Below the pieces are notes generated by a model. It saw only the letters and a list, made by a program, of their open reading frames with translations. It ran no database searches and was not told the DNA's origin. Of a DNA stretch of 64,000 nucleotides, positions 1 to 8,691 are shown piece by piece; positions within the stretch are counted from its first letter, which is position 1; the number at the start of each line of letters is the position of its first letter. The translations under genes were made by a program, and so were the position numbers. Source of the stretch: Sulfurospirillum sp. UBA4058 (GTDB taxonomy: Bacteria; Campylobacterota; Campylobacteria; Campylobacterales; Sulfurospirillaceae); assembly GCA_002382085.1 (NCBI GenBank), contig DFZK01000005.1, forward strand, positions 1 through 64,000, read 5' to 3'.

Positions 1-215
1 CTTCGGTGATGAACGAAAGCGTCGCGTCGGTGAGCGTGAGTGCCGATAACTCCCATAAGATCGCTAAAGATACCGATAAGATCGTTGATCTTGTCACCAA
101 TATCAATGCGATTACGAGTGAGAATGCCAGAAGCGTCGAAGAGATCGCCTCTGCGGCGGATCATCTCTCCAAGTTAGCGGAAAATCTCAATTCCAAGTTG
201 GGACAGTTTCAATAA
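1..215 (+). CDS. Methyl-accepting chemotaxis protein, C-terminal fragment
   Basis: Only the last ~71 codons are inside the window; the frame is open to the left edge, so this is a partial gene rather than a short one. The heptad-rich helical tail, with ITSENARSVEEIASAADHLSKLAENL near its end, is the distal signalling helix typical of chemoreceptors, which form the cytoplasmic four-helix bundle that controls CheA. No pentapeptide tether for CheR/CheB is seen at the C-terminus (it ends KLGQFQ). The ligand-binding part is outside the window, so the stimulus cannot be inferred. It converges on the oor operon across a strong hairpin. Confidence 0.88.
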   Translation, partial: SVMNESVASVSVSADNSHKIAKDTDKIVDLVTNINAITSENARSVEEIASAADHLSKLAENLNSKLGQFQ

Positions 216-237
216 GCTTTCGAAGATGATTTGGAGA

Positions 238-268
238 TGACATGTAAAGAGATGTTCTTTACATGTCA
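238..268. terminator. Bidirectional hairpin terminator built from two inverted ACATGTAA motifs
   Basis: Positions 238-249 (TGACATGTAAAG) and 257-268 (CTTTACATGTCA) are perfect reverse complements separated by 7 nt. The hairpin sits between the convergent chemoreceptor gene and oorC, and T-rich sequence follows on the plus strand (274-287). Both arms carry the ACATGTAA word that recurs across the window. Confidence 0.75.
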
Positions 269-275
269 CGGGGTT

Positions 276-833
276 TTAACGTTTTTTTAATGCCTCGTCG
301 GCGTATTTAATTCCGAGTTCATACGCTTTTTTATTTTCGGGATGAACTTTTTCGGGGACTTTGGAAAGCATAACTTCACGAACAAGATCATGCGGAAGCA
401 CTTTCGTCATCTCAACGGTGATTGCCAAGGCGACGACCGACTGCGTAATGACGTTTCCGACCTCTTCTTTGGCTATCGTAATCAACGGAATTTCGATGAT
501 TTTCCATTTTTGGCGATCTTCTTCACTTGTTTTCACGAGATTCGGCTCAACTACGATAAGACCGCCCTCTTTGACGCCGTTTTTAAATTGATTGAAACTG
601 ACTTGCGCCGTTGCGATCATAAATTCGATTTCACCTTCATTCGCATACGGAAATAAGATTTCGCTTTCATCCAACAAAATATCGACCTTCGTAGGGCCTC
701 CGCGCACTTGAGAGGTATACGTCGAAGCTTTAACTCCGTATCCACCCTCTTTAATCTTGGCGACCGCCAAAATTTCTCCCGCTAAAATAACGCCTTGACC
801 GCCGACGCCCACAAAACGTAATTGTCTTCTCAT
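276..833 (-). CDS. oorC: 2-oxoglutarate:acceptor oxidoreductase gamma subunit
   Basis: Gamma-domain subunit (185 aa) of the CoA-dependent 2-oxoglutarate:ferredoxin/flavodoxin oxidoreductase, which replaces 2-oxoglutarate dehydrogenase in Campylobacterota. The N-terminus RRQLRFVGVGGQGVILAGEI is the glycine-rich signature of the KorC/OorC/PorG family; ASTYTSQVRGGPTKVDIL follows as expected. It is the last gene of oorDABC, 10 bp after oorB. The enzyme makes succinyl-CoA, CO2 and reduced ferredoxin or flavodoxin in the cytoplasm, and can run in the carboxylating direction in reductive-TCA relatives; direction is not decided by sequence. Confidence 0.95.
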   Translation of the reverse strand: MRRQLRFVGVGGQGVILAGEILAVAKIKEGGYGVKASTYTSQVRGGPTKVDILLDESEILFPYANEGEIEFMIATAQVSFNQFKNGVKEGGLIVVEPNLVKTSEEDRQKWKIIEIPLITIAKEEVGNVITQSVVALAITVEMTKVLPHDLVREVMLSKVPEKVHPENKKAYELGIKYADEALKKR

Positions 834-843
834 TCAAGGCTCC

Positions 844-1677
844 TTATAGCGCTACGGTTGTTTTATTTTGAGCGGCGTAGATGACTTTATCGTACGCTTC
901 GCAATATTCGAGTTTGCCCTCTTCTTGCTTTAAAATGCCCGTCGGAAATTTACCCGCGCGCTCTTCTTCGCTGAGAAGATCGAACTTGTTTTTACCGACG
1001 ATGCGGCTTTCAATCCATGCAAGATTTAAGACGGCTTCTCCCATTTTATTTTTTCGACCCAAGTTAATATGACAGTTGGAAAAAACATCGAAGAACGAGT
1101 AGCCTTTGTGTGAAAAACCGGCGACAAACATCTTTTCCAATTTTTGAGGATCGAGTACGGATTCACGGGCAACGAAGGTTGCTCCGGCGGCATCTGCCAG
1201 CTTTGCCGCATCAAAACTCGGATCGACGTTACCGTAGTTTGCCGTAGACGTCCACATTCCCTGCGGTGTCGTCGGGCTTGTTTGCGAGTTGGTCAAACCG
1301 TAAATGAAGTTATTGATCAAGATATGATTTAAATCGATATTTCTGCGACAACCGTGAATCGTGTGGTTACCGCCGATTGCCAAACCGTCGCCGTCGCCCG
1401 TAACGACGATGACGTGTTTCTCGGGATTGGCAAGCTTAATACCCGTTGCATAAGCAATAGCACGACCGTGCGTCGTATGAACGGTATTGCAGTCGATATA
1501 CGAACTAAAGCGTCCGCTACAACCGATTCCCGAAACCACGCACACATCGTCCATATCCCAACCCATTTTGTCGATAGCACGAATGACGGATTTTAAAATA
1601 ACACCGTCGCCGCAACCCCAACACCACAACGTCGGCATTTTATCTACACGTAAATATTTATCGTAATTAAACGCCAT
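844..1677 (-). CDS. oorB: 2-oxoglutarate:acceptor oxidoreductase beta (TPP) subunit
   Basis: Thiamine pyrophosphate-binding subunit (277 aa). The motif GDGDGLAIGGNH followed by NNFIYGLTNSQTSPTT matches the TPP/Mg-binding region of OorB/KorB. Cysteines in LWCWGCGDG and VSGIGCSG near the N-terminus fit the ligands of the catalytic [4Fe-4S] cluster in this family. Its start codon overlaps the oorA stop by one base (TAATG), indicating translational coupling. Third gene of the minus-strand oorDABC unit. Confidence 0.95.
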   Translation of the reverse strand: MAFNYDKYLRVDKMPTLWCWGCGDGVILKSVIRAIDKMGWDMDDVCVVSGIGCSGRFSSYIDCNTVHTTHGRAIAYATGIKLANPEKHVIVVTGDGDGLAIGGNHTIHGCRRNIDLNHILINNFIYGLTNSQTSPTTPQGMWTSTANYGNVDPSFDAAKLADAAGATFVARESVLDPQKLEKMFVAGFSHKGYSFFDVFSNCHINLGRKNKMGEAVLNLAWIESRIVGKNKFDLLSEEERAGKFPTGILKQEEGKLEYCEAYDKVIYAAQNKTTVAL

Positions 1678-2810
1678 TAGAACATCTCCTTCACTTTTGC
1701 AACCATCTCCAAGGGAGCGATCGGGCGACCGTTTGCTTTGTGCAAGGTCGCAAAGTCGTTTCGCTGCATAACGCGCTCGATTTCTTCGAGGTATTGTCCC
1801 ATATTGAGCTCGGTTACCATAATTTTTGAAAAACGCTTACCGATTTCTTGAAATTTTGCTACCGGGCTCGGCCAGAGCGTAATCGGTCTGAAAAGCCCCG
1901 CTTTAATACCTTCGTTTCGAAGTTTCATAACCGCCTCTTTAGCACCGCGGCTAATACTACCGTAAGCGATAATACAGACTTCGGCATCATCAAGCATAAA
2001 CTCTTCGTATCGTATGAGATCGTCGGTTTTGGTTTTGATTTTATTGGTTAAACGTTCGATATTGTATTCACACATTTCGCCGTCTTCGGTCGGAAAACCT
2101 TTGTCTCCGTGGTGTAATCCCGTGACGTGGTAATGGTATCCTTTGAAAAAGGGATTGAGTACGGCGGGTTCGGTCGGTGCGGCGGCGTAGGGTTTATATT
2201 CCGCAGGATCGCCCGCAAACTCGGCGCGTTTGATCACGCTTTTTTCGACTTCCGCCAAATCGGGAAGAATTGCTTTTCCGTGCATGTGCCCTAAAGTTTC
2301 GTCTAAAAGAACGAAGACGGGCGTCATATACTTCTCGGCAATATTAAACGCGCGAATCGTTTCGGTATAGGCTTCTTCCAAACTTCCCGGACACAATGCA
2401 ATCGATGCAAAATCACCGTGCGTAGGATATTTTGCTTGACCGATGTCCGCTTGAGATACGCGTGTCGGAAGTCCCGTTGAAGGACCGCCGCGCATGACGT
2501 TCACGATGACCAAAGGAATTTCGGCGATAAAACTATAGCCGATTTGCTCCGCTTTGAGAGAAATGCCGGGACCCGAAGAGGCCGTCATCGCTTTGGTACC
2601 GCTCATAGAAGCTCCGAGTGCGACGCAAATACCGCCGATTTCGTCTTCCATTTGGATAAATTTACCCCCGACTCTGGGTAACAGTTTGCTCAAATCTTCC
2701 GCAATTTCGCTTGAAGGCGTAATGGGATAGCCTCCGAAAAATTTACATCCGCATTCAACCGCCGCTTTTGCTACCAGTGCATTTCCGCTTGAAATTACTT
2801 CTCTTGCCAT
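1677..2810 (-). CDS. oorA: 2-oxoglutarate:acceptor oxidoreductase alpha subunit
   Basis: Large subunit (377 aa) carrying the pyrimidine-binding and transketolase C-terminal-like domains of the 2-oxoacid:ferredoxin oxidoreductase family. The N-terminal CKFFGGYPITPSSEIAE and GPGISLKAEQIGYSFIAEIP segments are hallmarks of OorA/KorA. Length and order (oorD-oorA-oorB-oorC) match the Helicobacter and Campylobacter enzyme. It starts 9 bp after oorD and overlaps oorB by one base. Confidence 0.96.
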   Translation of the reverse strand: MAREVISSGNALVAKAAVECGCKFFGGYPITPSSEIAEDLSKLLPRVGGKFIQMEDEIGGICVALGASMSGTKAMTASSGPGISLKAEQIGYSFIAEIPLVIVNVMRGGPSTGLPTRVSQADIGQAKYPTHGDFASIALCPGSLEEAYTETIRAFNIAEKYMTPVFVLLDETLGHMHGKAILPDLAEVEKSVIKRAEFAGDPAEYKPYAAAPTEPAVLNPFFKGYHYHVTGLHHGDKGFPTEDGEMCEYNIERLTNKIKTKTDDLIRYEEFMLDDAEVCIIAYGSISRGAKEAVMKLRNEGIKAGLFRPITLWPSPVAKFQEIGKRFSKIMVTELNMGQYLEEIERVMQRNDFATLHKANGRPIAPLEMVAKVKEMF

Positions 2811-2819
2811 CTTGCTTCC

Positions 2820-3137
2820 TTATGCACTCAGTTTTCTAAATTTATTTTTTTTGACGGCTTCGGCGCGCTCTTTTGCGGTTTCTGAAAGCTTCGCAAATTT
2901 AAATTCGCTTTTATCGGCAACGTAAATCGCAAAATCGGGACAATGCAATTCACAATCCCTGCATCCGATACAGGCTTCGGGTTCTACGACTTCTATCATC
3001 GAACCTAAGGTTGAATTGGGTGCTTGTACCATCGCTAAAACACCGGCCGGACATAAACTTACACAAATATCGCATGCTTTACACCTTGAGACGTTGACCC
3101 ATACGGGGGTATTGCTCGGTGCAGTGATTAAACCCAT
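2820..3137 (-). CDS. oorD: 2-oxoglutarate:acceptor oxidoreductase delta (2x[4Fe-4S]) subunit
   Basis: Small ferredoxin-like subunit (105 aa) with two CxxCxxCxxxCP motifs, CKACDICVSLCP and CIGCRDCELHCP, which should bind two [4Fe-4S] clusters and pass electrons from the TPP centre to ferredoxin or flavodoxin. It is the first gene of the operon; AGGAGAA lies just upstream of the ATG as ribosome-binding site. Confidence 0.95.
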   Translation of the reverse strand: MGLITAPSNTPVWVNVSRCKACDICVSLCPAGVLAMVQAPNSTLGSMIEVVEPEACIGCRDCELHCPDFAIYVADKSEFKFAKLSETAKERAEAVKKNKFRKLSA

Positions 3138-3160
3138 TCTATCGTTCTCCTTTACTTAAC

Positions 3161-3166
3161 ATTATG
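3161..3166 (-). promoter_or_regulatory. Possible -10 box for oorDABC
   Basis: On the minus strand CATAAT lies 24 nt upstream of the oorD start, in the short gap between the sucD terminator and oorD. Campylobacterota housekeeping promoters depend mainly on the -10 box, so the lack of a clear -35 is not decisive. Read-through from sucCD is an alternative. Confidence 0.35.
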
Positions 3167-3173
3167 ATCGTTT

Positions 3174-3210
3174 AAAAAAGGGTACGACCGTCTTATCACA
3201 CGATCGTACC
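3174..3210 (-). terminator. Rho-independent terminator after sucCD
   Basis: GGTACGA (3181-3187) pairs with TCGTACC (3204-3210); on the minus strand the stem is followed by CTTTTTT. It lies just after the sucD stop codon, separating sucCD from oorDABC. Confidence 0.75.
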
Positions 3211-3226
3211 ATATGAACAAATTGTA

Positions 3227-4096
3227 TCATTTCAACACTTCGGCTATCTTTTTACCGATTTCCGCCGGAGATTTCACGACATGTACGCCTGCTTTTTCCA
3301 AAGCTTCCATCTTTTCCGCCGCCGTTCCGGAACTTCCGCTGACGATTGCACCCGCATGTCCCATACGTTTTCCTTTGGGAGCACTTTGTCCGGCGATAAA
3401 CGCAACGACGGGTTTGGTAATATGCTCTTTGATAAAAGCCGCGGCTTGAATCTCGAGATCGCCGCCGATTTCTCCGATGAGGACGATCGCTTTCGTTTCG
3501 ACGTCGGACTCAAACATCGCCAATAGCTGTTTGTACGAAAGCCCGATGATCGGATCGCCGCCGATGCCGACCGCCGTCGTAATACCGTATCCTTCGTTGC
3601 AGACTTGATTGGCCCCTTCATACGTGAGCGTTCCGGATTTGCTGATTAAGCCGACGCAGCCTTTTTTAAAAATAGCTCCCGGCATAATGCCGATTTTACA
3701 CTCTTGCGCGGTAATAATTCCGGGACAGTTAGGTCCGATCGTTTTCATCCCTTTTTTGATGGCGTATGCCTTAACACGTTGCATATCGCGAACCGGAGAG
3801 CCTTCGGTAATAATCACTGCCAGCTCGATACCCGCATCGGCCGCTTCCATAACGGCATCGGCGACAAAGGCCGGCGGCACGAAGACCATACTGACCGTTG
3901 CACCCGTCGCCCGTACGGCCTCGGCAACGGTATTGAAAACGGGTTTACCTAAATGCTCGCTTCCGCCTTTTCCCGGAGTAACGCCTCCGACGATTTTCGT
4001 ACCGTAGGCAAGGCATTGTTCCGCATGAAAACTGCCCTCTTTTCCGGTAAAACCCTGTACGATCACTTTGGTGTTTTTATCGATTAAGATACTCAT
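3227..4096 (-). CDS. sucD: Succinyl-CoA synthetase alpha subunit
   Basis: Alpha subunit (289 aa) of the ADP/GDP-forming succinyl-CoA ligase, converting succinyl-CoA to succinate with substrate-level phosphorylation. The start MSILIDKNTKVIVQGFTGKEG is the usual SucD N-terminus, with the CoA-binding Rossmann fold; GHAGAIVSG holds the phosphorylated active-site histidine. The ATG overlaps the sucC stop (ATGA). The reading frame stays open about 200 bp further upstream, but that part lies inside sucC and is not protein-like. Confidence 0.96.
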   Translation of the reverse strand: MSILIDKNTKVIVQGFTGKEGSFHAEQCLAYGTKIVGGVTPGKGGSEHLGKPVFNTVAEAVRATGATVSMVFVPPAFVADAVMEAADAGIELAVIITEGSPVRDMQRVKAYAIKKGMKTIGPNCPGIITAQECKIGIMPGAIFKKGCVGLISKSGTLTYEGANQVCNEGYGITTAVGIGGDPIIGLSYKQLLAMFESDVETKAIVLIGEIGGDLEIQAAAFIKEHITKPVVAFIAGQSAPKGKRMGHAGAIVSGSSGTAAEKMEALEKAGVHVVKSPAEIGKKIAEVLK

Positions 4097-5268
4097 GCGA
4101 TCTCTCCTTTTGCGGCGGCAACGGCTTTTATCGCGCCTTCTAGAAGATCCGTCGCACTGATAATATTGGGAATATGGGCATTTTTCAGAATGTCGGCGGC
4201 TTCTTTGGCATTGGTGCCGTCCAAGCGGACGATCACGGGGACATGAACGTCGATCAGTTTCGTCGCTTCCAAAATACCGTTTGCGATACGATCGCAACGT
4301 ACGATACCGCCGAAGATATTGACGAAAATCGATTTGACGTTGGGGTCTTTGAGAATAATCTCAAATCCTTTTGCCACGGTTGTGGCGTTAGCTCCGCCTC
4401 CGACGTCTAAAAAGTTTGCGGGAAATCCGCCGACGTAATGAATCGTATCCATAGTACCCATGGCAAGTCCGGCACCGTTAACCATGCATCCGACGTTACC
4501 GTCAAGTTTGACGTAACTGAGCCCAAATTCGGAGGCTTCACGTTCGATAGGGTTTTCTTCGCTTAAATCGCGCATTGCTTCAATATCCGGATGTCGGAAA
4601 AGGGAATTATCGTCAAAACTCATTTTCCCGTCTAAGGCAACAAACGTACCGCTTTTGGTTTTTACGAGAGGGTTTATTTCGATGAGTTCAGCGTCATTTT
4701 CCATATAGACTTTGTAAAGTGATGCGGCAAAAGCACTCAAAGAAGCTATCTCTTCTTTTGCCAATCCGAGCCCGTAGGCAAGTTCACGTCCGTGAAACGG
4801 CTGGAATCCGATAAAAGGATCGACGGGAACTTTGATGATTTTTTCGGGAGATTCGGCGGCGACTTTTTCAATCTCCATACCGCCTTCACGCGATGCCATA
4901 ATTACGGGCATTTCACGAGCGCGATCAAGAACGATACCCAAATAAAGTTCATCGGCAATATCCACACCCTCTTCGATGTAGATTTTGTGAACTTCTTTAC
5001 CCGCAGGCCCCGTTTGGTGTGTTATGAGCGTCATTCCCAAGATTTCGTTTGCGAGCGTTTTGACCTCTTCGAGGCTACGCGCCAATTTGACGCCTCCGCC
5101 TAAGCCTCGACCGCCCGCATGGATTTGTGCTTTGACGACCCATATCGTGCCGCCTAATTTTTGTGCGTTAGCAACCGCTTCTTCTATCGTACAGGCAACA
5201 TGTCCGTTTGGAGTAGGAACATTGTATCGTTTAAAAATCTCTTTCGCTTGATACTCGTGAATATTCAT
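4093..5268 (-). CDS. sucC: Succinyl-CoA synthetase beta subunit
   Basis: ATP-grasp beta subunit (391 aa), starting MNIHEYQAKEIFKRYNVPTP as in most SucC proteins. GGRGLGGGVKLA in the nucleotide-binding half and VNIFGGIVRCD in the C-terminal CoA-ligase domain are conserved. It forms the cytoplasmic alpha2beta2 or alpha-beta enzyme with SucD and is coupled to it by a 4-bp overlap. Its product/substrate is that of the adjacent OOR complex. Confidence 0.96.
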   Translation of the reverse strand: MNIHEYQAKEIFKRYNVPTPNGHVACTIEEAVANAQKLGGTIWVVKAQIHAGGRGLGGGVKLARSLEEVKTLANEILGMTLITHQTGPAGKEVHKIYIEEGVDIADELYLGIVLDRAREMPVIMASREGGMEIEKVAAESPEKIIKVPVDPFIGFQPFHGRELAYGLGLAKEEIASLSAFAASLYKVYMENDAELIEINPLVKTKSGTFVALDGKMSFDDNSLFRHPDIEAMRDLSEENPIEREASEFGLSYVKLDGNVGCMVNGAGLAMGTMDTIHYVGGFPANFLDVGGGANATTVAKGFEIILKDPNVKSIFVNIFGGIVRCDRIANGILEATKLIDVHVPVIVRLDGTNAKEAADILKNAHIPNIISATDLLEGAIKAVAAAKGEIA

Positions 5269-5398
5269 AAAACCTCCATTTTGCTTTCTTTTTTTCGTTT
5301 CTTGGGTATGACTCTAATGTGAATCTAACACCTTAGTCAATTAAAATATCAACTATATCTTTTTTTTGCTACAGATTTAAGTTTAGCTTATCCGTAGA
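5269..5398 (-). promoter_or_regulatory. sucCD upstream region
   Basis: A 130-bp AT-rich gap between mdh and sucC. On the minus strand TTGATA and TTAGAT lie 18 nt apart, a possible promoter for sucCD; other pairings fit nearly as well. No other structure is visible. Confidence 0.3.
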
Positions 5399-6355
5399 CT
5401 AAAGGGATTTTTTGAAAAAATGATTCTTATAGAGCGTTTGAATCAAGCTATCGACGGATGCAACACTTTTGGCGAATTGGCTTTTTTCATCGGCGTTTAA
5501 CGGTAATTCAAGCACTTTTTCCATGCCGTTGGCACCGAGTACGACGGGAACGCCGTTGACCGTATCGTTGTAGCCGTATTCGCCCTCTAATAAAACGGCA
5601 CACGGAAAAATAGCGCGTGAATCGTTTAAAATCGCTTCAATCATTTTAACCGTCGAATTTGCGGGAGCATAATAAGCGGACGTTCCCATGTACTCTACGA
5701 TTTCGGCACCGCCGTAACGCGTTTGCGTAATAATCTCGTCAATTTCTTCGGCCGTTAAAAGATCGGTAAGGGCAACACCGTTGACCGAAGAGTAACGCGG
5801 GAGCGGTACCATGTCGTCTCCGTGTCCGCCCATGACGCTTGCCGTTACTTGTCCGTATCCGAATCCGAGTTTTTGGGAAATAAACGTTTCCATTCGGGAA
5901 CTGTCTAAAATACCTGCCATACCGAGGACTTGATTGCGCGGGTATTCGCCGATTTTCAGTGCCGTATAAACCATGGCATCCAAAGGATTTGACACCATGA
6001 TGATAATGGCACCGGGTGCGTATTCGCGTACTTTTTCGATAATTTCGCGCGTAATCGCGGCGTTAATCATCAAAAGATCGTCTCGACTCATACCCGGTTT
6101 TCGAGGACTTCCCGCCGTAACGACGACGATATTGCTACCGACGATGGCGTCGTACTCGGCGGAACTAGAGATTTGCGTGTAGCTACCTTCCGGACTGGTT
6201 GCTTGCAATATATCGATTGCTTTACCTTGCGCCATATCGTTGTCGCGATCGATCATCACGATTTCACGGCAATATTTTCGCATTGCGAGCCAATAACAAA
6301 CGGTTGCACCGACATTGCCCGTGCCGATAATGGAAACTTTTTTACTGTGTGACAA
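5399..6355 (-). CDS. mdh: Malate dehydrogenase
   Basis: NAD-dependent malate dehydrogenase of the lactate-dehydrogenase-like type (318 aa). VSIIGTGNVGATVCYWLA is the Rossmann GxGxxG motif; VSNPLDAMVY, GMAGILDSSRMETFI and the catalytic MGGHGDDMVPL follow in order. It interconverts malate and oxaloacetate. It lies 39 bp downstream of icd and is probably cotranscribed with it. Confidence 0.93.
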   Translation of the reverse strand: MSHSKKVSIIGTGNVGATVCYWLAMRKYCREIVMIDRDNDMAQGKAIDILQATSPEGSYTQISSSAEYDAIVGSNIVVVTAGSPRKPGMSRDDLLMINAAITREIIEKVREYAPGAIIIMVSNPLDAMVYTALKIGEYPRNQVLGMAGILDSSRMETFISQKLGFGYGQVTASVMGGHGDDMVPLPRYSSVNGVALTDLLTAEEIDEIITQTRYGGAEIVEYMGTSAYYAPANSTVKMIEAILNDSRAIFPCAVLLEGEYGYNDTVNGVPVVLGANGMEKVLELPLNADEKSQFAKSVASVDSLIQTLYKNHFFKKSL

Positions 6356-6394
6356 ACGCTATCCTTCTTGAGTGTTGTAAAACATTAAAACGGT

Positions 6395-8632
6395 TTAGGC
6401 ATGCAATGTTTCGAGTGCGTGATTGAACGTAGCACTTGGGCGCATAGCGGCACTCGTTTTCGCAAAATCGGGTAAATAATAGCCTCCTGTATCTACGACT
6501 TTTCCTTGAACCGCATTGAGCTCGTGAACGATAAGTGCTTCATTTTGCGCAAGCGTTTGCGCTAAAGGTTGAAACGTTTGTGAAAGCGACATATCGGTTT
6601 TCTGTGCCGCCAATGCTTCCGCCCAATACAAGGTCAAATAAAAATGGCTTCCGCGATTGTCAAGCTCACCGACTTTAGAAGAAGGCGATTTGTTGTTATC
6701 TAAAAATTTTCCGGTCGCCGCATCGAGTGTTTGCGCCAAGAGTGCCGCTTTTGGGTTGTCGGAAACACGGCTTAAATGTTCCAAAGACGCCGTTAGTGCC
6801 ATAAATTCGCCTAAAGAATCCCAACGTAAGTGGTTTTCTTCGACAAATTGTTGCACGTGCTTAGGCGCCGAACCGCCCGCACCCGTTTCAAACAAACCGC
6901 CGCCGTTCATCAACGGAACGATGGAGAGCATTTTAGCCGAAGTGCCTACTTCTAAAATCGGAAAAAGATCGGTTAAATAATCGCGTAATACGTTTCCCGT
7001 TACCGCAATCGTGTCTTGACCTTTAACGATGCGTTCCAAAGAGGTTCGAATGGCTTCTTCGGGCGACATAATACGAATATCTAGACCGGTTAAATCGTAC
7101 TCTTTAAGGTATCTTTCGACTTTTTGAATCATGAGTGCATCATGGGCACGATGGGAGTCAAGCCAAAAAATTGCCGGTGTTTGGCTTAATCGGGCACGGC
7201 TAATCGCCAACTTGACCCAATCGCGAATCGGTGCATCTTTCGCTTGGCAACCGCGGTAAATATCGCCTTTTTCGACCGAATGCTCAAGGTAAATTTTACC
7301 GCTTTTCGTATCGACGACACGCACGACACCTTCGGTTTGGCAAACAAAAGTCTTATCGTGAGAACCGTATTCTTCAGCTTTTTGCGCCATTAAACCCACA
7401 TTGGGAACCGACCCCATCGTTCGCGGATCGAGGGCACCGTTTTGCTTACAAAACATGATCGTCTCTTCATAAATGCGTGCATAGCAACGATCGGGAATTA
7501 AAGCCTTGGTCTCATGAAGTTTTCCGTCTTTACCCCACATTTTGCCCGATTCTCGGATACAAGCGGGCATCGAAGCGTCGATAATGACGTCGCTTGGTAC
7601 GTGAAGATTCGTAATACCTTTGTCGGAGTTGACCATCGCAATTTCCGGTCGTTTAGCGTAACATGCCTGAATATCTGCCTCTATAGCGGCTTTTTGCGCT
7701 TCGGGTAATAAAGCTAATTTAGCGTACAAATCGCCTAAGCCGTTGTTAGGATTGATCCCGAGTTCCTGAAACAAAGCGGCGTATTTTTCAAAAACGTCTT
7801 TGAAAAATGTTTTCAGTGCGTAACCGAACATGACGGGATCGCTGATTTTCATCATCGTCGCTTTTAAATGCAAAGAGAGTAACAGATGTTTTTCTTTGGC
7901 GTCGTTCATTTGCGCTTCGTAAAAAGCGGAGAGTTTTTTGGCACTCATAAACGTAGCATCGAAAATTTCGTCTTTTTGCAAAGGCAAACTCTCTTTTAAG
8001 ACGCTCACCGTTCCGTCTAAAGCTATCAATTCGATGCGTACGTTTGTCGCTTCTGGCATCATAACGGATTTTTCGTTGCCGTAAAAATCGCCCTCTTGCA
8101 TGTACGCAACCTCCGCGCGAGACGCTTTGGTCCATTCTCCCATGCGATGCGGATGTTTACGGGCATACTCTTTGACGCATAAAGGAGCACGTCTATCGGA
8201 GTTTCCTTCGCGTAATACGGGATTGACCGCACTACCCAAAACCTTGGCATAGCGCGCTTTAATCTCTTTTTCTTTTTCATCGGTCGGATTTTCGGGATAC
8301 GAAGGAATGTTAAAGCCTTTTTCTTGAAGCTCTTTAATCGCACCGAGCAGTTGCGGAAGCGACGCGCTAATATTCGGGAGCTTAATAATATTGGCTTCGG
8401 GTTTTGCGGCAAGTGCGCCTAAATAGCTCAAATCATCGCTTCGCTTTTGCGCTTCGTCCAGCCCTTCTGGAAAATTTGCCAAGATACGTCCCGCAAGCGA
8501 AATATCTCTTGTTTCGACGTCGATATCCGCCGTTTCGGCAAACGCTTTAACGATCGGAAGGAGCGAATACGTCGCTAACGCCGGTGCCTCATCGACGATC
8601 GTATAAATAATTTTGCTTTGAGTTTGAGCCAT
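6395..8632 (-). CDS. icd: Isocitrate dehydrogenase (NADP), monomeric type
   Basis: Monomeric NADP-isocitrate dehydrogenase (745 aa, the usual size for this type, about twice the dimeric enzyme). Family-typical blocks include YTIVDEAPALATYSLLPI at the N-terminus, ASLPQLLGAIKELQEKGFNIPSYP, and the C-terminal TGAGGSAPKHVQQF. It oxidatively decarboxylates isocitrate to 2-oxoglutarate, the substrate of OOR. It leads a minus-strand unit with mdh. Confidence 0.96.
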   Translation of the reverse strand: MAQTQSKIIYTIVDEAPALATYSLLPIVKAFAETADIDVETRDISLAGRILANFPEGLDEAQKRSDDLSYLGALAAKPEANIIKLPNISASLPQLLGAIKELQEKGFNIPSYPENPTDEKEKEIKARYAKVLGSAVNPVLREGNSDRRAPLCVKEYARKHPHRMGEWTKASRAEVAYMQEGDFYGNEKSVMMPEATNVRIELIALDGTVSVLKESLPLQKDEIFDATFMSAKKLSAFYEAQMNDAKEKHLLLSLHLKATMMKISDPVMFGYALKTFFKDVFEKYAALFQELGINPNNGLGDLYAKLALLPEAQKAAIEADIQACYAKRPEIAMVNSDKGITNLHVPSDVIIDASMPACIRESGKMWGKDGKLHETKALIPDRCYARIYEETIMFCKQNGALDPRTMGSVPNVGLMAQKAEEYGSHDKTFVCQTEGVVRVVDTKSGKIYLEHSVEKGDIYRGCQAKDAPIRDWVKLAISRARLSQTPAIFWLDSHRAHDALMIQKVERYLKEYDLTGLDIRIMSPEEAIRTSLERIVKGQDTIAVTGNVLRDYLTDLFPILEVGTSAKMLSIVPLMNGGGLFETGAGGSAPKHVQQFVEENHLRWDSLGEFMALTASLEHLSRVSDNPKAALLAQTLDAATGKFLDNNKSPSSKVGELDNRGSHFYLTLYWAEALAAQKTDMSLSQTFQPLAQTLAQNEALIVHELNAVQGKVVDTGGYYLPDFAKTSAAMRPSATFNHALETLHA

Positions 8633-8691
8633 TCGATACCCCTTTAAAACTAATTTTGGCTAATGCTATCACGTTATTAATTAAATTTATA

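Noticed and set aside
4097..4297. N-terminal extension of SucD
   Set aside because: The extra 67 residues are arginine-rich nonsense read out of frame from sucC; the family start is MSILIDKNTK at 4096.
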